DNA of 64,000 nucleotides from Lachnospiraceae bacterium. Its GTDB lineage: Bacteria > Bacillota > Clostridia > Lachnospirales > Lachnospiraceae. Numbering within the stretch: position 1 is the stretch's first letter; each line of letters begins with the position of its first letter. Location: assembly GCA_017460885.1 (NCBI GenBank), contig JAFUAB010000001.1:37952-101951 (forward strand), written 5' to 3'. The position numbers and the translations under genes were made by a program. The notes under the pieces are model-generated. The model searched no databases. It was not told where the DNA came from and worked only from the letters and a program-made list of their open reading frames with translations. This document shows positions 28,857 to 37,036 of the stretch, piece after piece.

Positions 28857-29663
28857 ATGAGAGCTATTTGCGTGGATGATACAGCCCTTATAGTTGAACA
28901 TACGGTTTCACAGTGCAGGGAGATATCGGGAATAGATGATGTGAAGGGATTTACATCGGGACTTGCTGCGCTTAAATACGCTAAGGACAATCCTCCGGAT
29001 GTGGCACTGCTGGATATAGACATGCCCGATATCAACGGGATCCAGCTTGCGGCAGAGCTCAAGAAGGTATCTCCGGACTGTGCGGTCATATTTTTGACGG
29101 CTTTTTCGGAGTACGCATTGGAGGCGTTTGCGATGCACGCTTCGGGTTATCTGATGAAACCGGTCAGCATCGAGAAACTGACCGAGGAGATCAACTATGC
29201 GTGCGGCGCAAGGAAAGCCCTGCCGACATCTCATATCATGGTGAGGACCTTCGGCAACTTTGATATACTTGTGGATGGAGAGGTAGTGTCCTTCGGAAGA
29301 TCCAAATCCAAGGAGCTTCTGGCCTATCCGGTTGACAGGAACGGAGCCGGGATCAAGAGAGCCGATGCGTTTGCGATACTCTGGGAGGAGGGCGTATACG
29401 ATTATTCCAAACAGAAACAGCTGGATGTCATCATCCGCAGCCTGCGGACCACACTTAAGGAGTACAATATCAGTGAGATATTTGAACTCAAAAGATCTGC
29501 AATGAGGATCAGACCGGAGCTGCTGGACTGTGATCTGTACCGATTCCTGAAGGGGGATACGGATGCGATAGCCGCTTATCGCGGAGAATATATGAACCAG
29601 TATTCATGGGCCATGCTCGGCGAAGCCGATATAAGCAGACGCTGGAATGAATATGTAAAATGA
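28857..29663 (+). CDS. Response regulator: receiver domain fused to a SARP-like DNA-binding domain
   Basis: 268 residues. The receiver domain (1-120) has acidic DD at 7-8, phosphorylatable Asp53 (LLDIDMPD), Thr in FLTAFSE and Lys in YLMKPVS. The output domain (about 125-268) begins VRTFGNFDILVDGE, and the region continues with KSKELLAYPVDRNG and a winged-helix pattern typical of SARP/BTAD activators, not LytTR. The cognate kinase is the gene just upstream. SARP proteins often activate secondary-metabolite genes, which fits the adjacent NRPS, though that target is an inference. Confidence 0.85.
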   Translation: MRAICVDDTALIVEHTVSQCREISGIDDVKGFTSGLAALKYAKDNPPDVALLDIDMPDINGIQLAAELKKVSPDCAVIFLTAFSEYALEAFAMHASGYLMKPVSIEKLTEEINYACGARKALPTSHIMVRTFGNFDILVDGEVVSFGRSKSKELLAYPVDRNGAGIKRADAFAILWEEGVYDYSKQKQLDVIIRSLRTTLKEYNISEIFELKRSAMRIRPELLDCDLYRFLKGDTDAIAAYRGEYMNQYSWAMLGEADISRRWNEYVK

Positions 29664-29764
29664 TGTATTATTATGGAAATGCCCTTGGACAGGTTTTGAT
29701 TTATACGCAGTTTGTGCGGATTCGCGGAAAATTTGTGAAGATATGCAAAGTGAGGAGGAATATT

Positions 29765-31036
29765 ATGAAAAGGAAATTAGTGAAATACGTTTTGACAGCA
29801 GGTCTTGCATTGTCTCTGCTGGCGGGCTGCGGCAGTACCGCAGAGGCTCCCGCCGAGCCCGAGACCGCGGAGGTCGAGCCTGCACCTGAAACCCCTGAGG
29901 CAGAAGCCGAAGCTCCTGCGGAGGAGGAGAAGCAGGAGGGCATGACCGTAGAGGAATACAAGGCTGCGGCCGAAGAATTTGAGACCACTGCCGTGTATAC
30001 CCCTGAGGATCATGAGATGACCACAGTTACGGAGGGCTGCTACACCTTTACCGATATGGTAAATAAGATGAAGGATGGCATGGGATATACCAATGTCCGC
30101 ATCGGCGATATGGATGTGCTGGTGGTCGCAAGCGGCACCTATCAGTGGGAGGAGGGAACCTACGGCGCCATCGATGCCGAGATATTCTGCTATTCGGACT
30201 CGTCGGATACCCCCAGATATCTGGGCTATGTTCAGGCAGGCGGTACGGCTTATCCTCTGTCGGTAAAGAATGATCTGCTGTATATCGGCGGCAATCATTT
30301 CATGATCAAGTATACGATCAAAAACGAGGAACTGATACCTGCGGAAGAGGTTTATGTGACATATGACACAGACGGAAACGCCACCTATTTCTACAAAACG
30401 GAGGATACCGGATTTGCAGACCATACCTTGGAAGAGGCAGAGACTAAATTCGGAGATCTCTTCGGAGAGCTTGACAGCGTGGATATCCTGAACTTTGATA
30501 CCATCGGAGGAACCGGTGATACCGCTTCCGACGGAGCGCTGCCGAGGTATACATATCCCGATGATGATCCCATAGTCAATGCCATCGTGGATTATATGAT
30601 CGATGAGATCGCGCCCAATTACAGTGAGGGTGAGGTGTCTATCCCCCAGATCAGTGAGATCGCGGTTGATGAATCCGATCCGGCGGATACCAAAGTGTGG
30701 GGAGATTTCTGGGTGTTTAACTATAACTGTGAGGACGACCTGCTTAAGACCGTTTCCGGGGGAGCACATCCCGGTCTGTTCCACCTGGCCAAAAACTCAG
30801 ACGGCTCCTATACTGTCACCGGATTTGATCCGGTTGAGGACGGATCAAATTACGAACCCAGCGCGAAGAAGATCTTCGGCGATAAATATGATGACTTTGC
30901 AAAGATCAGCGCCGACAGCGAAAGCCGCGAATTCTTCAGAAAGAACATAATCAGGGAGTATGTTGAGGAGAACGGATTGCACATTTCGGGTTATCAGGAT
31001 TACGGCTGGGATCCGGTTTTGTTGAATGAGGAATGA
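29765..31036 (+). CDS. Secreted lipoprotein of unknown function
   Basis: 423 residues from the ATG at 29765, which has a GAGGAGGAA site; a longer frame from 29660 has none. The signal peptide ends in a lipobox LSLLAGCGS (Cys about 21). A 40-residue Pro/Glu/Ala linker spaces the protein from the membrane. The remaining 350 residues form a soluble domain rich in aromatic and acidic residues (WGDFWVFNYNCEDD) with no family I recognise. It lies between the SARP regulator and a membrane-protein cluster. Confidence 0.75.
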   Translation: MKRKLVKYVLTAGLALSLLAGCGSTAEAPAEPETAEVEPAPETPEAEAEAPAEEEKQEGMTVEEYKAAAEEFETTAVYTPEDHEMTTVTEGCYTFTDMVNKMKDGMGYTNVRIGDMDVLVVASGTYQWEEGTYGAIDAEIFCYSDSSDTPRYLGYVQAGGTAYPLSVKNDLLYIGGNHFMIKYTIKNEELIPAEEVYVTYDTDGNATYFYKTEDTGFADHTLEEAETKFGDLFGELDSVDILNFDTIGGTGDTASDGALPRYTYPDDDPIVNAIVDYMIDEIAPNYSEGEVSIPQISEIAVDESDPADTKVWGDFWVFNYNCEDDLLKTVSGGAHPGLFHLAKNSDGSYTVTGFDPVEDGSNYEPSAKKIFGDKYDDFAKISADSESREFFRKNIIREYVEENGLHISGYQDYGWDPVLLNEE

Positions 31037-31052
31037 TCAAACGGTCTTGCGG

Positions 31053-31068
31053 TCCCGGATATCCGGGA
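31053..31068. promoter_or_regulatory. Perfect 16-bp palindrome, possible operator
   Basis: TCCCGGATATCCGGGA is its own reverse complement. It lies in the 67-base gap before the membrane-protein gene at 31104. The absence of a loop argues for a protein-binding site over an RNA hairpin. Confidence 0.3.
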
Positions 31069-31080
31069 TGTGAGGGCTTG

Positions 31081-31092
31081 AGGAAGCGCTTA
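31081..31092 (+). promoter_or_regulatory. cre-like element
   Basis: AGGAAGCGCTTA, shared with 15506-15517 on the other strand. It lies 11 bases before the ATG at 31104, where a bound protein would block transcription or translation. Its match to the CcpA site is partial. Confidence 0.25.
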
Positions 31093-31103
31093 AGTATATT
31101 CAT

Positions 31104-31697
31104 ATGAATAATAAACCTGGGGACATCAAAAGAGAGATAAGACGCAACTGCAGCAGACTCACCGTATCGGGACTCGGCATGGTTCTTTTCGGGATATGGG
31201 GTGTCATCAAGAACAGCGCATTTTTTATATCCAACAGACAGCAGTTTATTGATGAGCTGATGAGCGAGATCACCGTGGAACAGGATCAGATCGAATGGAT
31301 CGAGAGTGCGTCGGGGTATTCTGTCAGAACCCTTGCCGGCGTTATGTTTTTTATGATCATAGCCATTATCAATCTGATCATCATGTTTGCCCATCTGTAT
31401 GTGGGTCTGCATGCCAGATCCGAGGGCTTCGGCCGTGAAAGATCATGGTTTTATCTTGTCATCGTATTTATCATGGCGCTTATCTATTTTGAAGGAATAT
31501 TTGATTTTTCCGGTAAGGAAGCATCCTATAACAAGGACGTGGAGGATCTGGTGCTTGACTTTGCCATAGACGTTACAACATTTTTAACACTGGCGGAAAC
31601 CTTGTATGCCTCCATCAGACGCAGACTGTTGGTGAGACAGCTGAACATGGTAACTGCTTCGGGCAGCGGTCTTCCGGAAGACGGAGAGGCCGCATGA
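31104..31697 (+). CDS. Membrane protein of unknown function
   Basis: 197 residues with about four transmembrane helices (near 20-42, 75-100, 112-130 and 150-170). A soluble loop with ITVEQDQIEWIES sits between helices 1 and 2. No conserved enzyme motif is recognised. Its stop overlaps the ATG of the DUF6765-like gene, so the two are made together. Confidence 0.65.
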   Translation: MNNKPGDIKREIRRNCSRLTVSGLGMVLFGIWGVIKNSAFFISNRQQFIDELMSEITVEQDQIEWIESASGYSVRTLAGVMFFMIIAIINLIIMFAHLYVGLHARSEGFGRERSWFYLVIVFIMALIYFEGIFDFSGKEASYNKDVEDLVLDFAIDVTTFLTLAETLYASIRRRLLVRQLNMVTASGSGLPEDGEAA

Positions 31698-32866
31698 ACA
31701 TAGACTTTCATTATTACGCAACATACTGTGCCGCTTTCCTCGCAGGATATACCCATGAAGAAGCATTGGAGATATGTTACAGCGCACAGCTTGTCGATAA
31801 CTGTTCTAGAACCTTTTTATCCAGGATAAAGGGTCCCTCGGCCGCAGCCACGACACAGCTTCAGCTGGAGCTGATGAGCGCCAGGACCGATCTGATCGGA
31901 CTGCAGGATATAACCAGGATATGGGCTTCCTTTCATTTCCTTCCGAGAGACCTGAAGGCTGTCAGGAAGCACTGTTCCAGAAGATATATGAACAAATACC
32001 GCCTGATCTGCGGTCCGAACGGATCATTGCTTAAGGAGACCGTGGAGCTCGCCTCAGGCAAGAGCCTGCAGGCAGCAGGGCTTGCCATGCATATCCTGGC
32101 GGATACCTGGGCACACAGGTATTTTGCGGGTACTCCGTCACTGGCCATCAACAATACAACCTATCACTTCTTTGAGGTGATGCCTGACGGCAGTGAGTAC
32201 CAGATCAGGTTTAAACACAGTCCGTCGGCACCCGATGAACCGGAAACCCATACGTATGTCTCAAGTATTTTCCAGTACAACGAGAATTCCATCATGAATC
32301 TGGGACACGGGCGGGCCGGACATCTGCCGGATTACAGCTTTGTGAAATATAAATATCTGCCGGCATGGGCGGATTATGATGAGGTTCTCAAGGACAACCC
32401 GTCGGATTATCTGCATGCATTTGCGCAGATGGTCTATGCGTTTAGGTACCTGCGGGGTGATACGGAACAATTCGAAACGGACACATACGCCTTTGATGTG
32501 ATAGAGCCCTTCAGGGAAAGGATAGAAAAGATACTGAATACGAGACAGACGGATTCATGTGATGACTGGAGGAATTTTGGGACGGAGCTGTCCGGATGCG
32601 GGGTAGAGGCTTTTGACCTTGAGAAATACCAGCAGGAGTATATTGAAGCCGATAAGGATAACAAGAACGCAACCTTCCTCGGCAAATTCATCCTGGCGGC
32701 TCTTGCGCAGAAGAGCATGGTCACCAACCGCATCTTTAAATCCGGTAATCCGCTGGCGGGTCTTTCCGCCGATTATTCCGAAAGGGGTTTTGTAGGTATT
32801 AAGGATTTTGTCGAACTTATCGAGGTTTTGAATCCGATCGGTGCTATAGAAATAAAGGATGAGTAA
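31694..32866 (+). CDS. DUF6765-like protein, possible metal-dependent hydrolase fold
   Basis: 390 residues, soluble. The opening DFHYYATYCAAFLAGYTHEEA, LVDNCSRTF and later AMHILADTWAHRYF and YHFFE follow the pattern of DUF6765 proteins. Their spaced His/Asp residues (DFH, H-x-L-A-D-x-W-A-H) recall the zinc-dependent phospholipase C/S1-P1 nuclease fold. No signal peptide is visible, so it acts in the cytoplasm. The enzymatic role is an inference. Both ends overlap neighbouring membrane-protein genes. Confidence 0.6.
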   Translation: MNIDFHYYATYCAAFLAGYTHEEALEICYSAQLVDNCSRTFLSRIKGPSAAATTQLQLELMSARTDLIGLQDITRIWASFHFLPRDLKAVRKHCSRRYMNKYRLICGPNGSLLKETVELASGKSLQAAGLAMHILADTWAHRYFAGTPSLAINNTTYHFFEVMPDGSEYQIRFKHSPSAPDEPETHTYVSSIFQYNENSIMNLGHGRAGHLPDYSFVKYKYLPAWADYDEVLKDNPSDYLHAFAQMVYAFRYLRGDTEQFETDTYAFDVIEPFRERIEKILNTRQTDSCDDWRNFGTELSGCGVEAFDLEKYQQEYIEADKDNKNATFLGKFILAALAQKSMVTNRIFKSGNPLAGLSADYSERGFVGIKDFVELIEVLNPIGAIEIKDE

Positions 32867-33392
32867 ATTCAATAAAGCGGTTAACATAATATTTGGTATT
32901 GCTACGATCATACTTGCGGTTGTCATGGTGGTAGATACGGAATTCGGGTACCTGACGGCAACCGTCATCCTGTCGGCAACCCTGATGCTGTACGGGATCA
33001 GACATCTGTCCTTTTATATTTCGATGGGCAGGAGCATGGTGGGAGGTCAGCAGATGCTGTATGTAGGGATCGTTATGTTGGATCTCGGTCTGTTCACGCT
33101 TTCCATCGTTGACGTCCCCAAGTTTTATGTGATGCTCTATCTGCTGCTCGGAAATGCATTTACCGGGCTTATAGGCATAATGCGGGGGCTTGAAGCGCGT
33201 AAGATCAATGCGCCCTCATGGAAGATAAAGGTGGCCGAAGGGATTTTCTTTATGATCGTTTCCATCGGCTGCGGTGTTTTTGTCAGATCGATGAGTATAC
33301 TGGTGTATGTTTACTGTGCACAGCTGGTATACTCTGCGATAATGCGTATAGTATCCGCACTGCGCAGGACTGAGATCGTGTATATTCAGTGA
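32859..33392 (+). CDS. Small integral membrane protein, DUF308/HdeD-like
   Basis: 177 residues with about six short hydrophobic helices in pairs, the layout of DUF308/HdeD proteins. It starts MSKFNKAVNIIFGIATIILAVVM. Function is unknown. It overlaps the preceding gene by eight bases and is followed directly by a SpoIIE phosphatase gene. Confidence 0.6.
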   Translation: MSKFNKAVNIIFGIATIILAVVMVVDTEFGYLTATVILSATLMLYGIRHLSFYISMGRSMVGGQQMLYVGIVMLDLGLFTLSIVDVPKFYVMLYLLLGNAFTGLIGIMRGLEARKINAPSWKIKVAEGIFFMIVSIGCGVFVRSMSILVYVYCAQLVYSAIMRIVSALRRTEIVYIQ

Positions 33393-33397
33393 TCGAT

Positions 33398-35191
33398 ATG
33401 GAAGAGAAAAAAAGAAAACGTTCAACAATATATGTTCAGGTACAGAAGGCTCTCCTCACCGGTTTTCTGGTGATCCAGATCCTGATGACGGTTGTCGTCA
33501 TCGGTATAGTCATACAGTCGGGCGTGGCCAATGCCATGAGAAACGCCACAAGTCAGGCTATCAGTGCGGCGATGGCTATCGAGAAATATGCTTCCCGCGA
33601 ATCGCTGATCAGGTACTGGTATGAACATGCGGATGATATGAGACTGGAATATGATTATGAGGTCGTTAATGAAATGGAGAAAACATTCCTCATGCGTAAT
33701 AACGACCTGGGCATGATCTACTGGGTGACAGATGACGAATTCAATGCCCTGTCCGAAGAGGATCAGAAGCTGTTTGCGGAGATATGCTATTCCAGGCTCT
33801 GTGAGTCCTTTGACGATATCAAGTCCTGCTTCGGCTCACTTTATCTGTCCTGCTTTATCATAGTTGATGACAGGATGTTCTTTCTCATAAACGGTACTAC
33901 ATACGATGAGCTGCACGTTTCGCAGGGGGGAGATATCTATGACCTCGGAGCCGAGCTTGATTATGTTCCCGGCCGAAGAAAGGGACTCGATGCACTGACC
34001 AGGGGAGAATACGGTGAGAAGATAAATGTGGATTACGCTCTGAAATCAAAGGAAGCAATGGCCAGTGAACCTGTCTTTTCATCATCGGGAGATTTTATTG
34101 CCTATACCTCGACCAGTGAATCCTTCGGATCGCTGATGTGGAATATGCTGAGACCGGCTATCTGGCTGATAGTGGTCCTGTTTTTCCTTTTTGCCGTTAT
34201 TCATACGTGGATAATGCGGCTTCTCAAGGGTAAGGTTGTTACTCCGATCACCAGCGAGGAAGAGGCTATCTTAAGCTATATGCGCGAGAAGGATTCGGAG
34301 ATTACCGTACGGAAGCTGGAACAGATCCGTCCCAACAACGAGGTTGAGACCCTTTCGGAGAGCTTCTCATCAATGATAAAGGAGCTGGATCTATATATTG
34401 ACAGTATCCGTGAGATAACCGCCGAGAAGGAGCGTATGAGCGCGGAGCTGGATGTAGCCAGACAGATCCAGGCCGATATGCTGCCCAAGGTTGCTCCGAA
34501 TTATTCGGATTGTCCGGAATTTGAGCTTGGGGCTTCCATGCTTCCAGCCAAGGCGGTGGGAGGAGATTTCTATGACTTCTTCAAAACCGATGAGGATCAT
34601 ATCGTTCTGGTCATAGGCGATGTGTCGGATAAGGGTATTCCGGCGGCTCTTTTTATGGCGTCTGCCAAAAATGCGATCAAGAACAATGCAATGTACGGAG
34701 AACCTCTTTCGTCCGTGATATGCAGAGCCAACGAGATCCTCACGGAGGGCAATGAGGAGAGTATGTTCGTATCGATCTGGATCGCGATCATAGATCTGAA
34801 CACGGGACATGTGATATCCTGCAACGCCGGCCATGAGGATCCGGTGATCCGAAGAAAAGGAGGCAGATACGAGGCAGATGTCTATCCGCATGACATGGTT
34901 CTCGGAGTGATGCAGGGTCTCACCTTTGAGGAACGTGAATGGAATCTGCATTCCGGAGATAGCGTGTATGTCTATACCGACGGTGTACCCGATGCCCAGA
35001 GTGTCGATGATAAGTTCTTCGGTATGGAGGGGCTGATCGAATCTCTGAACAGGGATCCGGATGCCTCTGCGGAAAAGGTGATAAGCAATATCAACAGCGA
35101 TCTTGAAGCTTTTCAGGCAGGCAGGGATCGTTTTGATGATACTACGATGATATGTTTCAAATACATTGGAAAGAGTGCTGCGAATGAATGA
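33398..35191 (+). CDS. Membrane SpoIIE-type (PP2C) phosphatase, second copy
   Basis: 597 residues from the ATG at 33398 (a GTG at 33389 adds three residues). Helices at about 15-40 and 250-275 enclose an extracellular domain of about 210 residues that is not clearly Cache. A HAMP-like linker and ITAEKERMSAELDVARQIQ coiled coil lead to the PP2C domain with VGGDFYDFF, GDVSDKGIPAALFM, CNAGHEDPV, YTDGVPDA and FDDTTMICF. It probably dephosphorylates a STAS protein. It overlaps the next phosphatase gene, which suggests paired receptors. Confidence 0.92.
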   Translation: MEEKKRKRSTIYVQVQKALLTGFLVIQILMTVVVIGIVIQSGVANAMRNATSQAISAAMAIEKYASRESLIRYWYEHADDMRLEYDYEVVNEMEKTFLMRNNDLGMIYWVTDDEFNALSEEDQKLFAEICYSRLCESFDDIKSCFGSLYLSCFIIVDDRMFFLINGTTYDELHVSQGGDIYDLGAELDYVPGRRKGLDALTRGEYGEKINVDYALKSKEAMASEPVFSSSGDFIAYTSTSESFGSLMWNMLRPAIWLIVVLFFLFAVIHTWIMRLLKGKVVTPITSEEEAILSYMREKDSEITVRKLEQIRPNNEVETLSESFSSMIKELDLYIDSIREITAEKERMSAELDVARQIQADMLPKVAPNYSDCPEFELGASMLPAKAVGGDFYDFFKTDEDHIVLVIGDVSDKGIPAALFMASAKNAIKNNAMYGEPLSSVICRANEILTEGNEESMFVSIWIAIIDLNTGHVISCNAGHEDPVIRRKGGRYEADVYPHDMVLGVMQGLTFEEREWNLHSGDSVYVYTDGVPDAQSVDDKFFGMEGLIESLNRDPDASAEKVISNINSDLEAFQAGRDRFDDTTMICFKYIGKSAANE

Positions 35192-37019
35192 GCAAATGAA
35201 AGGCAGTATAGATACATCAGGTGATATATCAAAAAAGGGATCCGAGCTTTTAAAACCGATAATCAGCATCAGGACAAAGATCTCGCTGTCGCTTGTGGCA
35301 GTGATGCTTGTTACTCTGATCGTCTCGGTTTTTTATGTGGCTTACCTGCACCTGCAGATCCAGATAGTAGAGAATATCATTAGAAATCTTATGATCGGCA
35401 ACATAGTGGCAGTCAATTCCGACCAGGATGAACTGACTCATATTTATGAAGAGGGGCAAAGGATCTATGACAGTATACCCGAGGATATCAAAGAAAAAGA
35501 AAACTCTCCGGAGTACCTGGTGTATTTTGATGAGCTTGAGACAGATCCGGTATATATCCGTATAAAGGATAAACTCAGGGAATCCGCCCTGGGCAGCGGA
35601 GTTAACTGGGTCGATATGTATATCTTTGATGATACTCGTGACCGGGTCATTTATCTTATCAAAACGGATGTCAATGAAAATGTTGATTATGATGCGGGAT
35701 ATTGTGATCCGGGCGATGTTCTGGTCAATAATTATTCTGATTCATCCTATGTGGAAAACAGATTACCTGAGACAGGAGAGGCTGTGTCCGGAGAGGATGA
35801 GTCAGAGGAAAAATTATATTCGCCGATATGGGATCAGTTTTACCAGACACTTTTAAATCTGTCACAGATAGATGTCTTCGGTATCAACGAGTTCACGACC
35901 AGCAGATATTTCTATCATCCGGAGACAGGACAGATGATCGGCGTTATAGGCACGGGCGATGATATATCCGACAAGATGGGAGAGGTACAGGCATTTCGTT
36001 TCCTGTACCTGCTTATAATGATCGTATATATCATCATTATCCTGCTTCTCTACCGTTTCGTGATCAACAGATGGCTGGTAGGGCCTATACGTAAGCTGTC
36101 AAAATCCGCCAGGGATTATGTGGACAACAGGGGTGATATCCAGCCCGGTCACTATTTTGAACAGGTAGAGATCAAAACCCGTGATGAAGTCAGGGTACTC
36201 AGGGACTCTATGTCGGATATGGAGGTTTCTCTTGCGGAATATATGGATAACCTGACCAGCATGACAGCCGAAAGGGAGCGCGTGGAAGCCGAGCTGAATC
36301 TCGGAGCCAGCATCCAGCTCAGCATGCTTCCGAAGAAACTTGAGAATTATAACGGTGAACCTGTTTTTGATATAAGCTCCTTTATAGAGCCGGCTAAAGA
36401 GGTCGGAGGAGATTTCTATGACTATTATGTGATCGATGATGATCACATAGGCATTACCATAGCGGATGTGTCGGGCAAGGGTGTACCTGCCGCGCTGTTC
36501 ATGGTCGTTGTCAAGACACTGCTCAAGACCATAGGACAGGATTCGTTATCTCCGGCTGATATAGTAAGCCGCGTTAACGCAAGGCTGTGTGAGAACAATG
36601 AGGAGCTGATGTTTGTAACACTTCTACACGGTATATACTGCATTTCTGACAGAAGCTTCGTGTTCGTCAACGGCGGACATGATGATCCGGCTCTGTACAG
36701 AGCTGCCGACGGCAGGTTCGGGTTTGTTTCGACCGAGCATGACATAGCCCTCGGAATAGATGATACTGCAACCTTCAATGAGCACAGGATAACTCTTGAA
36801 CCCGGAGACCGGCTTTTCATGTACACCGATGGACTGCCGGAGGCAAATAATGAAGAAGGTGAAATGTTTGATTTCGAGAGGATGATGAAGGCACTTACGA
36901 TGAATCTGCCTCATACGGGAAGAGGTTTTCTGGATGGTATGATAAGAAATCTGAAGGGGTTTACCAAAGCCGCGGATCAGTTTGATGATATCACCATGGT
37001 TCTTCTTGAGATAAAGTGA
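35184..37019 (+). CDS. Membrane SpoIIE-type (PP2C) phosphatase, third copy
   Basis: 611 residues from the ATG at 35184, which overlaps the previous stop and has GGAAAG upstream; a TTG at 35166 is less likely. Helices at about 35-58 and 275-298 flank an extracellular sensor of about 215 residues. The linker MTAERERVEAELNLGASIQ is followed by VGGDFYDYY, ADVSGKGVPAALFM, VNGGHDDPA, YTDGLPEA and FDDITMVLL. The sensor parts of the three phosphatases differ while the catalytic parts are alike, so each may report a different signal. The formate dehydrogenase unit begins 18 bases later. Confidence 0.92.
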   Translation: MNEQMKGSIDTSGDISKKGSELLKPIISIRTKISLSLVAVMLVTLIVSVFYVAYLHLQIQIVENIIRNLMIGNIVAVNSDQDELTHIYEEGQRIYDSIPEDIKEKENSPEYLVYFDELETDPVYIRIKDKLRESALGSGVNWVDMYIFDDTRDRVIYLIKTDVNENVDYDAGYCDPGDVLVNNYSDSSYVENRLPETGEAVSGEDESEEKLYSPIWDQFYQTLLNLSQIDVFGINEFTTSRYFYHPETGQMIGVIGTGDDISDKMGEVQAFRFLYLLIMIVYIIIILLLYRFVINRWLVGPIRKLSKSARDYVDNRGDIQPGHYFEQVEIKTRDEVRVLRDSMSDMEVSLAEYMDNLTSMTAERERVEAELNLGASIQLSMLPKKLENYNGEPVFDISSFIEPAKEVGGDFYDYYVIDDDHIGITIADVSGKGVPAALFMVVVKTLLKTIGQDSLSPADIVSRVNARLCENNEELMFVTLLHGIYCISDRSFVFVNGGHDDPALYRAADGRFGFVSTEHDIALGIDDTATFNEHRITLEPGDRLFMYTDGLPEANNEEGEMFDFERMMKALTMNLPHTGRGFLDGMIRNLKGFTKAADQFDDITMVLLEIK

Positions 37020-37036
37020 TAGGAGGAGATTTAACT

